Shown in pieces: positions 8,600 to 15,686 of a stretch of DNA of 39,508 nt. The notes under the pieces are model-generated. The model ran no database searches. It worked only from the letters and a program-made list of their open reading frames with translations, and was not told the DNA's origin. This DNA comes from an uncultured Muribaculaceae bacterium. GTDB taxonomy: Bacteria; Bacteroidota; Bacteroidia; Bacteroidales; Muribaculaceae. The stretch lies in NCBI GenBank assembly GCA_934636465.1, contig CAKUAR010000019.1, positions 1 to 39,508 on the forward strand, in the 5' to 3' direction. The translations under genes and the position numbers were made by a program. Each line of letters starts with the position of its first letter. Position 1 is the stretch's first letter.

Positions 8600-9757
8600 T
8601 CAGAAATACCAAGGGTGTTTTGCCACAGAGGTGATGCCAGTGGTGCCCACCTGACCGTCTATTCGGCTGATTGATAGTGCGGAGTAGAGATAATCTGGAG
8701 CTGATGGGTCGAGGCTGTTGATTTTTACTTGACCTGAGCAGTGAATGAATTTGCCGTCGCGCAGATATATGCCCACGTGAGTCACACGGCCAGTCTCGGA
8801 GTTGCCAAAGAACAGGAGGTCGCCGAGCTTGGCAACCTGCCAGTCCTCGCCCTTTATTTTCAGTCCTGTGAGTGCTTGCTGCGAGGCATCGCGCTGCAGG
8901 ATAATGCCGTTGGCAAAATAGCTCACCTTCGACAGTCCGGAGCAGTCGGTGACCTTGGTAGATGTGCCGCCCCACAGATAGCTTGAGCCCATCATGCGCT
9001 TTGCAGTGGCTTCAATGAGGGCTGGGTTAAACTCCTGTTTGCTCCACTTGCCAAGCTCCTCGATTTGGGCGGTGAGCACCCAGCCAGTGCGGCCGTCGGG
9101 CGTGGCGAGTTGAGTCCACTTGCCTTTTTTCGCCTTAAATTCCAGTATGTTGCCAAGCACGAGGTCGGTCACGGTCTCATTGCCATTGGGTTGCGTGGTG
9201 AGGCGTGAGTCGTAGGTGGTGACTATGTAGCGTTTTGCCTGCTTCCACTGGCTCATGCGCTGTGCGTCGCAGAATGTGACCGACGACTGCGGCACATAGG
9301 CTATGTAGGAGTCGGGCGTTTGCACCCTGAGCCACTCGCCGGCGCTCTCAAGCACCTTGACTGGCGTGCCCATGATGGCTTGTGTGGCCATTTCGGCGGC
9401 GTGGCGCGGAGCTGTGCGCAGCGAGGCTATTGACAGCTTGACCAGTGCCCAGCGTTGCGATTCGGGCATGGAGTGCTCAAGCACCACTGTGCGGTTGTCG
9501 AAGTTTTGTATGCCGTTTTGGCGCAGCTCGTTGTCGATGGCTTGCTTGAGCAGCTCGCTGCTCACAGTGCCATATATGGTGGGCACGCCGTTTTGCATTA
9601 TGGTTTTAACGTCCCAAATGGCGGTGCGGCTGTCGGGTGCAGCTTTTGCCTTAAGGTTGGCAATCAGTTCTTCCGGAGTGCTTGCCACGGCACTCACAGC
9701 CACGGAAAGCATTAGTGCTATGGATAGTAATCTTAGTGTTTGTTTGATGAATTTCAT
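8600..9757 (-). CDS. Exported NlpC/P60 cysteine peptidase with SH3-like domains (YkfC-like)
   Basis: A 385-residue protein with a signal peptide (about 1-26, ending VSAVAS), bacterial SH3-like regions (about 125-250) and a C-terminal NlpC/P60 domain. The catalytic cysteine is C272 in TDCSG, the histidine H327 in RVTHVGIYL, and the third polar residue is near H339 (KFIHCSG). YkfC-type members cut gamma-D-glutamyl-L-diamino acid bonds in murein peptides, releasing L-Ala-D-Glu for the epimerase encoded directly downstream. It lies 39 bases after the transglutaminase-like gene and is presumably in the same transcript. Family and cleavage chemistry are well supported; exact substrate is inferred. 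Confidence 0.9.
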   Translation of the reverse strand: MKFIKQTLRLLSIALMLSVAVSAVASTPEELIANLKAKAAPDSRTAIWDVKTIMQNGVPTIYGTVSSELLKQAIDNELRQNGIQNFDNRTVVLEHSMPESQRWALVKLSIASLRTAPRHAAEMATQAIMGTPVKVLESAGEWLRVQTPDSYIAYVPQSSVTFCDAQRMSQWKQAKRYIVTTYDSRLTTQPNGNETVTDLVLGNILEFKAKKGKWTQLATPDGRTGWVLTAQIEELGKWSKQEFNPALIEATAKRMMGSSYLWGGTSTKVTDCSGLSKVSYFANGIILQRDASQQALTGLKIKGEDWQVAKLGDLLFFGNSETGRVTHVGIYLRDGKFIHCSGQVKINSLDPSAPDYLYSALSISRIDGQVGTTGITSVAKHPWYF

Positions 9758-9796
9758 AATAAAATATTGTGCTGTGTTTTGTTGTCGTTTGTTATT

Positions 9797-11230
9797 TTAT
9801 TTCGCATTGTCCTCACTTGTGATGCTGTTGACTTGGAAGTGCGAGCTCCATGAGCCGTAGTAGAGGTTGCCTTTGCGCCACTCCACTTCACCAGACTGGA
9901 AATCTACGGTTTCGCTGCGTATGTACTTCTTGGCAGGGCTCAAGGCGTCGCCAATGCCCTCGTTAGACGCAAAGCGATAAATGTCGAGTCCGCTCTTGTA
10001 GTAGTCGTTGAGCACCGTGCCGCGAGTGGAGCGGCCAAAAGAGGGGTCGGTAGGCACCCACCCAATGCCCTCGAAGTATGTCTCTGCCCAGTCGTGGAAG
10101 TTGACCTCGCCGGGGTGCAGCATGTAGCCGCTCTCCCAGCGCGCCGGAATACCGAGGCTGCGCACGAGGGTTATGTAGAGCAGAGCCACTTGTCCGCAGT
10201 CGCCATGACCATTGGCAAGCACATAGGTCGGCATGTTGCGTATGGTGCTGTATTCGCGTGCGCCAGCCCAGGGGAAATTGGCAGAAATCCAGTCGTATAT
10301 CTTAGAAGCCTGCAAAACAGGGTTGGTCTCATTGCCCACGATTTGCAACGCGAGCTGGTGCAGACTGTCGGTGAGCACTATGTGTGGTGGTTGCGATGCC
10401 GTGTAACGCTTGTGGGTGTCGGAACTGGTGTCGTAGGGCTCAAGTAGCATAAGCATGTCTGATTGTGCCATATGACGCTCTGCCACGAGATATGACATGG
10501 TGTACTCAAAATGTGTGGGTTTGCCCTTCTGGGCTTGTGCCTCCATATACACGGTGTGGTGCAGGCTGCCCTTGCTCATTGTGACAGGGCGGTTGCTGCT
10601 GATTAATTTTATGTCGCGTTGACGTAGGTTCTCGTAGGGGAAAGGCAACCACACGCGCAGTGTTTCACCGGCCGGAATGGCGTCGGCGTTGACATCGAGT
10701 GTGAATGTTACGTTGACGCGTCGCCAGTCGCGCGCACCGTCGGCATTGGGTGCATGGTGCATGGCTTCAACGAAATATTTGCGGTAGAGCTTTGCCGTTT
10801 GCTGGTTTTCCTCATCGTTGGTGGTCTTGAACTCATCGGCCAAGAGCCAAAGGTTGCGCACGGCTTTTCTGAACCACCACTCTTGTCCGTCGATGGTCAT
10901 TGTCTCTATGTTGCGCTTAGCTTTCCAGTTGTCGATTTGCGATGTGGTGACATCGGGCATTTTGTCCTTTATCTGCTTTAAGCCATCGGCAGGAGTGAGT
11001 GTGAAATCGTGGCGTATGCGATCCATGATTTGGTTTAGGGAGTCGATTTTCACAGCGTTGTCGCGCCTCACTTTGGTCGGGAGTTTCTTCATGAGCTTTG
11101 CGGCTTTGGAAAACTCGCCGGAGTCGATGCAGGAGTTCACGGTTTTAAGCCAGCTCGGAGCTTGTGCGCTTGCCGTGGCAGAGCCTGCAAGCAAGGCAAT
11201 GGAGAATATGCAAGAAGCTATATATTTCAT
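9797..11230 (-). CDS. Secreted transglutaminase-like (papain-fold) protein, probable peptidase
   Basis: About 477 residues from the ATG at 11230; the GTG one codon earlier is an alternative. It has a signal peptide (ending about ATASA at residue 22), a helical N-terminal half, and a transglutaminase-core domain with a full Cys-His-Asp triad: C345 in GHGDCGQVALL, H379 in FHDWAE and the aspartate in WVPTDPSFG (~394). Bacterial members are usually proteases or amidases rather than cross-linking enzymes. First gene of the TG-NlpC-epimerase group, with its own TATTTTTG promoter 20 bases before the start. I infer a role in trimming murein or dietary peptides, but the substrate is not known. Confidence 0.82.
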   Translation of the reverse strand: MKYIASCIFSIALLAGSATASAQAPSWLKTVNSCIDSGEFSKAAKLMKKLPTKVRRDNAVKIDSLNQIMDRIRHDFTLTPADGLKQIKDKMPDVTTSQIDNWKAKRNIETMTIDGQEWWFRKAVRNLWLLADEFKTTNDEENQQTAKLYRKYFVEAMHHAPNADGARDWRRVNVTFTLDVNADAIPAGETLRVWLPFPYENLRQRDIKLISSNRPVTMSKGSLHHTVYMEAQAQKGKPTHFEYTMSYLVAERHMAQSDMLMLLEPYDTSSDTHKRYTASQPPHIVLTDSLHQLALQIVGNETNPVLQASKIYDWISANFPWAGAREYSTIRNMPTYVLANGHGDCGQVALLYITLVRSLGIPARWESGYMLHPGEVNFHDWAETYFEGIGWVPTDPSFGRSTRGTVLNDYYKSGLDIYRFASNEGIGDALSPAKKYIRSETVDFQSGEVEWRKGNLYYGSWSSHFQVNSITSEDNAK

Positions 11231-11249
11231 CACATTGTAATTAATGGTG

Positions 11250-11257
11250 CAAAAATA
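11250..11257 (-). promoter_or_regulatory. -7 promoter element of the murein-peptide gene group
   Basis: Minus-strand TATTTTTG followed by CA, an exact TAnnTTTG match, 20 bases upstream of the ATG at 11230. The -33 region has only a TTTAG-like sequence. Confidence 0.65.
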
Positions 11258-11276
11258 GTAATATTTTTATTCTAAA

Positions 11277-11292
11277 CAGGCGTGTTTGCCTG
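11277..11292 (-). terminator. Possible terminator after the FtsX-type permease gene
   Basis: CAGGC and GCCTG arms with a six-base loop, followed on the minus strand by TTTAGAATAAAAATATT. The stem is short and the T-run weak; it lies 38 bases after the permease stop and before the next promoter. Confidence 0.35.
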
Positions 11293-11329
11293 ACAAATTG
11301 CAATTGTTGGCCTCTCTGGCGGAGTTGCG

Positions 11330-12556
11330 TCAGAAATTGAGTCGTCGCTTCATGGTGAGGGAGGTGATGACAGAAGTCATCAGCCCTATGGCTGCCACAA
11401 ACAGGAACACGACCACAATGTCGGGCCAGAGAACCTTGACAGGATAGGCTTGCACTACCACCATGCTTGCGTCGCCACCCAGCTTGAGCCACCCGAAGGC
11501 CTCTTGACACAGGCACAGCACCACACCGAGCGTGATGCCGCCCACAGCGCCCACAAGGGCTATGAGCCAGCCTTCGGCCACAAAAATGTGGGTGATTTGC
11601 TTGTCGGAGGCTCCCATGCTTCTGAATGTGCGTATGCTTTCGTCTTTCTCTATGATGAGCAGCGAGAGGGTGCTTATTACATTGAACGTGGCGATTATCA
11701 TGATGAATGCGAGCAGGAGAAACGCAATCCATTTCTCAATGTTCACGAGTTTATATGCCTCGGCTTGCTGCATGAGGCGGTTTTTGACCGCGTATGCCGG
11801 GCCGAGCACTTGGCTGATTTGTGCCATTACTTGCGACTCATCGGCGCCTGGGGCGAGCTTGACTTCTATGGCAGAGGCCTGGGAGTCGTAGTCAAACAGC
11901 TCGCGAGTTAGCTCGATTGGCACGAAAATCATGTCGTTGTCGTATTTGCTTTGCTGAAGCTGGAACACGCCCGACACAAACACCGAATCTACCCTGAAGG
12001 CATCGACTGGCGATGCGAGGTTGATTTGTCCCACGCGCTGCGGAGCATAGAGCTGCAGCATGCGCAGATAGCCGGGGCGAGCATGGAGTTGGAGCGCAGG
12101 CTCCACAGCGAGCACGGCATAGCTCGACATCTGGTCGTGGAGCTGGAATTCGCCGTCAACCATCACGCTGTCTATGTCGTTGATGGTGTCATAGTTGTCG
12201 GGCACACCTTTCAGGCGCACCACCATCTGGTAGTCGGTAAACACCGCCAGGGCGTTGTCCTCGATTACAGGCACGGCTTGCTGCACACCATCGATGGCCT
12301 TGACGGCAGAAATCACGCTGTCGGCATCGTTGACGGTCTTGCCTAGTGTGGCGGTTATTGAGATTTGAGGGTCGAGCATGGCGAGTTTGCCCATAATCAG
12401 CCCTCTAAAGCCGTTGAACACGCTGAGCACACACACCATGGCCGCAGTGGTCACCACCACACCGCAAATGGAGATTATGGAAATCACATTGACAGCGTTG
12501 TGGGTCTTTTTCGACTTCAGGTAACGGAGTGCTATTCGCAGCGGCAGAGTGCTCAT
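11330..12556 (-). CDS. FtsX/LolE-type ABC transporter permease
   Basis: A 408-residue protein with the MacB/LolC/LolE layout: N-terminal helix (~20-44, after the RYLKSKKTHNAVNVIS segment), a large periplasmic domain (~50-270), then three membrane helices (~285-310, ~330-360, ~370-395) forming the FtsX domain. These permeases pair with a separate ATPase to move lipoproteins or peptides, or to transmit force across the envelope. No ATPase gene is adjacent. The ATG overlaps the TGA of rbfA (12553-12556), so its translation is linked to a ribosome-assembly factor. Lipoprotein release (LolC/E function) is the most likely role but is inference. Confidence 0.85.
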   Translation of the reverse strand: MSTLPLRIALRYLKSKKTHNAVNVISIISICGVVVTTAAMVCVLSVFNGFRGLIMGKLAMLDPQISITATLGKTVNDADSVISAVKAIDGVQQAVPVIEDNALAVFTDYQMVVRLKGVPDNYDTINDIDSVMVDGEFQLHDQMSSYAVLAVEPALQLHARPGYLRMLQLYAPQRVGQINLASPVDAFRVDSVFVSGVFQLQQSKYDNDMIFVPIELTRELFDYDSQASAIEVKLAPGADESQVMAQISQVLGPAYAVKNRLMQQAEAYKLVNIEKWIAFLLLAFIMIIATFNVISTLSLLIIEKDESIRTFRSMGASDKQITHIFVAEGWLIALVGAVGGITLGVVLCLCQEAFGWLKLGGDASMVVVQAYPVKVLWPDIVVVFLFVAAIGLMTSVITSLTMKRRLNF

Positions 12557-12948
12557 TGCTTGGGTTGTTCGGGAGAGTTATTGTTGTCGCTGCTGCTGTC
12601 GCTTTTGTCGTAGTGCTTGTGCAGCAGTGAGTCGATGTGGTCAATGTAGTCGAGCGAGTCGTCGAGATAGAACGACAGTTCGGGGCATTTGCGCAGCTGG
12701 TAGCGCACTTTTTGTGCCAGTGCGTAGCGAATGCCTTTCTCGTTGGTGTTGACGTTGGTAATGATTTCTTGTGCTTTGTCGCTTGGGAACACGCTCAGAT
12801 ACACTCTGGCTATGCTCAAGTCTGGCGACACTCTCACCGAGCTTACCGACACCAGAATGTTGCCAATCTTGGCTGTTTCGAGACGGAAAATCTCGCTGAG
12901 TTCTTTTTGCACGAGTCGTGCTATTTTTTCAAGTCTTGCTTGTTGCAT
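12553..12948 (-). CDS. rbfA: 30S ribosome-binding factor A
   Basis: A 131-residue protein matching RbfA over its length, including the RLEKIARLVQKELSEIF start, the VSSVRVSPDLSIARVYLSVFP core and the KCPELSFYLDDSLDYIDHID end. RbfA is a KH-fold assembly factor that binds immature 30S subunits near the 5' end of 16S rRNA and is needed for cold growth. A promoter (12996-13027) lies 47 bases upstream. Its stop overlaps the start of the FtsX-type permease by four bases. Confidence 0.95.
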   Translation of the reverse strand: MQQARLEKIARLVQKELSEIFRLETAKIGNILVSVSSVRVSPDLSIARVYLSVFPSDKAQEIITNVNTNEKGIRYALAQKVRYQLRKCPELSFYLDDSLDYIDHIDSLLHKHYDKSDSSSDNNNSPEQPKQ

Positions 12949-12995
12949 GTGTTATAGACTGTTGTCTGGTTTGTGAATAAAATTTGCTTTGGGTG

Positions 12996-13027
12996 CAAAG
13001 TTACTTGTTTTTCCCGAAAAAGAACAA
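12996..13027 (-). promoter_or_regulatory. Promoter of rbfA
   Basis: Minus strand: TTG (13027-13025), a 21-base spacer, then TAACTTTG (13003-12996), an exact match to TAnnTTTG. It overlaps the stop codon of the O-methyltransferase gene by a few bases at most, so the rbfA operon has its own start. Confidence 0.7.
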
Positions 13028-13687
13028 TTATTTGTCGCCGTCGGGTTTGCGGTAGATTATTGTGAGACCGTCGCGCAGCGGCACTATCACTTTCTCCACG
13101 CGAGAGTCGGCCGCAACGCGGTTGTTGAAGTCGATGATTCCTTGCGTCTGCGCGTCCATTTTGGGCAGTTGCTCAGCCACCTTGCCATACCATAGCGTGT
13201 TGTCGGCTATGATGAAGCCTCCGGGGGCAAGGTGAGGCATCACGAGGTCGTAATACTCCACATACTGCCGCTTGTTGGCGTCGATAAACACGAGGTCAAA
13301 CTTCTGGTTGATGCGCGGCAAGATGTCGTTGGCGTCGCCTATGTGCAGCGAAATGCGGTTGCTCACCGGCGACTCGGCGAAATGCTCGGTGAGGAAATCC
13401 TCGAGTTCATCGTCGATTTCTATGGTGTGAATGTGAGCATCGTCGTCGAGCAGCCCCTCGGCCATGCACTGGGCGGAGTAGCCGGAAAATGTGCCAAGTT
13501 CAAGCACGCGTTTGGGGCGAATCATGCGTACAAACATCTTGAGCATGCGCCCTTGCAAGTGGCCGGAGCACATGCGCGGATAGAGCAGACGCAGGTGAGT
13601 GTCACGGTCGAGCTTGTGCAGGTGCTCTGGCTCGGTGTCGATGTGGGCGAGGATATAATCGTCTAAAGCTTCGGTTTCTTCAATCAT
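13028..13687 (-). CDS. SAM-dependent O-methyltransferase (catechol/caffeoyl-CoA OMT-like)
   Basis: A 219-residue class I methyltransferase of the family 3 (cation-dependent) O-methyltransferase type. The SAM-binding motif I is VLELGTFSGYSAQ; the acidic post-I residue is in IHTIEIDDEL; the metal-binding aspartates are in LVFIDANKRQY and GFIIADNTLW. The small-molecule substrate cannot be deduced. Its ATG overlaps the TGA of aroQ (13684-13687), so the two are translated as a unit; whether the methylated compound relates to shikimate-derived aromatics is speculation. Confidence 0.88.
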   Translation of the reverse strand: MIEETEALDDYILAHIDTEPEHLHKLDRDTHLRLLYPRMCSGHLQGRMLKMFVRMIRPKRVLELGTFSGYSAQCMAEGLLDDDAHIHTIEIDDELEDFLTEHFAESPVSNRISLHIGDANDILPRINQKFDLVFIDANKRQYVEYYDLVMPHLAPGGFIIADNTLWYGKVAEQLPKMDAQTQGIIDFNNRVAADSRVEKVIVPLRDGLTIIYRKPDGDK

Positions 13688-14121
13688 TTGGGCTGCTTGC
13701 TTGACAGGTTCAACAAAAAGGCGATGGCGCGGCGGTAGCTGTCGAGCCCATAGCCTGCCACAACGGTGGCGCAGGCGTCTTTTATCATCGACACATGGCG
13801 AAACGGCTCGCGCGACATTACATCGCTTATGTGCACCTCAACCGCCGGGGCTGTGACGGCGCGCAGTGCGTCGGCAATGGCAATGCTATAGTGCGTGTAG
13901 GCGCCGGCGTTGATTGCAATGCCTTGTGAAGTGAAGCCCACGCGCTGAATTTCGTCGATTATTGCGCCTTCGTGGTTGCTTTGGAACAGAGAGAACTGCA
14001 CGTCGGGATATTGCTTGACGAGTGTTTGCAGATACTCGTCGAGCGACTGGTTGCCGTAGATTTCGGGCTCGCGCACGCCCACCAAGTTCAGGTTGGGGCC
14101 GTTGATTATGGAAATTTTCAT
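13684..14121 (-). CDS. aroQ: Type II 3-dehydroquinate dehydratase
   Basis: A 145-residue enzyme that dehydrates 3-dehydroquinate to 3-dehydroshikimate in aromatic amino-acid synthesis; type II enzymes form dodecamers. Signature sequences are all visible: IINGPNLNLVGVREPEIYG with catalytic R17 and Y22, FQSNHEGAIID, INAGAYTHYSIAI and VEVHISDVMSREPFR. Length is typical. First gene of a two-gene group with the O-methyltransferase, with a TAACTTTG promoter element 20 bases before its start. Confidence 0.96.
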   Translation of the reverse strand: MKISIINGPNLNLVGVREPEIYGNQSLDEYLQTLVKQYPDVQFSLFQSNHEGAIIDEIQRVGFTSQGIAINAGAYTHYSIAIADALRAVTAPAVEVHISDVMSREPFRHVSMIKDACATVVAGYGLDSYRRAIAFLLNLSSKQPK

Positions 14122-14141
14122 TGTGAGAGTGTTGTTTGCTG

Positions 14142-14149
14142 CAAAGTTA
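14142..14149 (-). promoter_or_regulatory. -7 promoter element of aroQ
   Basis: Minus-strand TAACTTTG followed by CA, an exact TAnnTTTG match, with a start codon 20 bases downstream. No clear -33 TTG is seen. Confidence 0.65.
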
Positions 14150-14174
14150 CACCAAAAAAGTGTGTGAGAGGAGA

Positions 14175-14187
14175 GCCTGCGCCAGGC
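14175..14187 (-). terminator. Small GC hairpin after the DUF2851 gene
   Basis: GCCTG and CAGGC arms with a three-base loop, 10 bases after the DUF2851 stop. No T-tract follows on the minus strand, so termination is uncertain. Confidence 0.3.
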
Positions 14188-14197
14188 ATTTTACATG

Positions 14198-15487
14198 TTA
14201 CATGCTGGGCTCGTGTGCCGCCTGTGAGAGCAGATAGTGACCTATTTTGCAATATATGCACTTGCGCGCCTCGCAATAGTTGCGTCGCAGTTGAATCAAT
14301 GCTTGCGATGACAGGGCGTCGGGGCAGTCGATGCCGGCATGTCTGAAAGCTTCCACGATGGAGTTTTTCTCGGGGCGCAGACTCTCAAGCAGTGTTATGG
14401 CTTTGTTGGCCAAAGCATAGTTGCCTGTAAACTCGCCATGGGCGTAAAACAGCGGTGCCACTGTGTTGATGAGTATAATGTCGATAGACCTGTTGCCGAG
14501 GGCTTGTGCCGTCACTCCGGCAGGTTTGCCAAAAGAGAAATGGTTGGCCCAATAACCGGTGAGGTTCACTGCAAAAAGAGCGCGTATAGCTTTCTCGTCG
14601 GGGGCGGAAAGCAGATTTGACATCAGCTTGAAGCCGCCATACACATATTGCGCAAGCATGGCTATGCGGCGGAACGGGAAATTCTGCGGACGCATGCGAA
14701 ACGTTTTCCACACTTCCGGCTCAAGGTGCTCGAGCGAGAATTTGTTGGCCAAGAACGCATATTCGCTGCGCAGCTGGCGACAGTAGGCATCGTTGTCGGC
14801 AATGCCGTCGGTCAGCAGTCCGGCTTGCCCGAAAAGAAAAGCCTCGATTTGCAGCAGCGAGTCGCTGTGCTTGTTGAGCAGGCGCAGGGGCGACCTGCGC
14901 GCCAGCCGTTCAAAAGCCTCGTTGTTGATACCGAACCCCAGATTGCGTGCCAGAGTCACATAGCACACGTCTTCCCAGCTGCCATGAAACTGGTCGTAGA
15001 GGGCTTGCAGCCGCTCTACCTTGGTGTGCAGCCGCTCAAAAGCCAGTCCCTCAATCCACTCGGTGATGGTGATGTGTGGCACTTGGGCTATGCCCGACGC
15101 GCATGGCAACTCGCAGTGGGCGTTGACCAGCGCGTTGTAGCTCTCGTTGAACCGGGGCGACACGTCGAGCACAAGTTGCGGAATACGCTCGCCGTTGGTG
15201 CGATAGACCGGAGCGTCGTCTTTCTGCACCACGTGCAATATTACGCTGTCGTAGGCCTTGTCGGCGTTGTGGCCATGCCGCTTCCAGTCGGTGGCGCGCA
15301 CATGGATTTCGATGTTGCCCACCCACGTCTGTCTGTCGATTTGCACCTTGGCGTTGAAAAAGTCGGGGCCAGCGTCGGTGTTGAGCAGACCAGGGTCGAG
15401 CACACGAATGTGCCGGCCGTCGTTGGTGGTCATGTCGTCAGACCGCCAAAGCCTGTGCTGCCAGATGTATTGCAAAATCTTCTCCAT
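14198..15487 (-). CDS. DUF2851 family protein, function unknown
   Basis: A 429-residue soluble protein recognisable as DUF2851, a family found mainly in Bacteroidota. The conserved N-terminal region is visible: LQYIWQHRLW, RVLDPGLLNTDAGPDFFNAKV, WVGNIEIHVRATDW and YDSVILHVV. The Asp/Glu/Lys/His-rich pattern (DAGPDFFNA, GNIEIHV, HVV) recalls restriction-like nuclease folds, but that is only an impression. A C-terminal CEARKCIYCKIG segment holds closely spaced cysteines that could bind metal. It is divergent from mutS across a 199-base gap. No function should be assigned. Confidence 0.85.
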   Translation of the reverse strand: MEKILQYIWQHRLWRSDDMTTNDGRHIRVLDPGLLNTDAGPDFFNAKVQIDRQTWVGNIEIHVRATDWKRHGHNADKAYDSVILHVVQKDDAPVYRTNGERIPQLVLDVSPRFNESYNALVNAHCELPCASGIAQVPHITITEWIEGLAFERLHTKVERLQALYDQFHGSWEDVCYVTLARNLGFGINNEAFERLARRSPLRLLNKHSDSLLQIEAFLFGQAGLLTDGIADNDAYCRQLRSEYAFLANKFSLEHLEPEVWKTFRMRPQNFPFRRIAMLAQYVYGGFKLMSNLLSAPDEKAIRALFAVNLTGYWANHFSFGKPAGVTAQALGNRSIDIILINTVAPLFYAHGEFTGNYALANKAITLLESLRPEKNSIVEAFRHAGIDCPDALSSQALIQLRRNYCEARKCIYCKIGHYLLSQAAHEPSM

Positions 15488-15501
15488 GCCTGAAAAAAGC
15501 G

Positions 15502-15518
15502 GCTTGCGCCGCGCAAGC
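15502..15518. repeat. Near-perfect palindrome in the DUF2851 leader
   Basis: GCTTGCGC, one base, then GCGCAAGC: eight-base arms around a single central base. It lies 14 bases upstream of the DUF2851 ATG, inside the predicted leader, where it could bind a protein or fold and limit translation. Confidence 0.5.
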
Positions 15519-15544
15519 TGCGCGCATTAAGCCTATGTGCGGCA

Positions 15545-15552
15545 CTAAGATA
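15545..15552 (-). promoter_or_regulatory. Possible -7 element for the DUF2851 gene
   Basis: Minus-strand TATCTTAG, one base from TAnnTTTG, 57 bases upstream of the start. Weak on its own. Confidence 0.35.
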
Positions 15553-15626
15553 GCACGAAAACCGGAAACAAAAGCAAAAACCATGACAAAAAACGGCGAC
15601 ATCGGGGCATAATATTCCGACAATGC

Positions 15627-15659
15627 TTGAGGTGATGCTGGCGATTTGCACTATCTTTG
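15627..15659 (+). promoter_or_regulatory. Promoter of mutS and the U32 gene
   Basis: TTG (15627-15629), a 22-base spacer and TATCTTTG (15652-15659), an exact -7 match, 27 bases before the mutS ATG. Confidence 0.7.
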
Positions 15660-15686
15660 TGAAAAGAAAGAAAATAAGCTACAAAT

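Noticed and set aside
14648..15493. A 281-codon plus-strand frame opposite DUF2851
   Set aside because: Shadow of a recognised protein family; no recognisable domain and no promoter in the right place.
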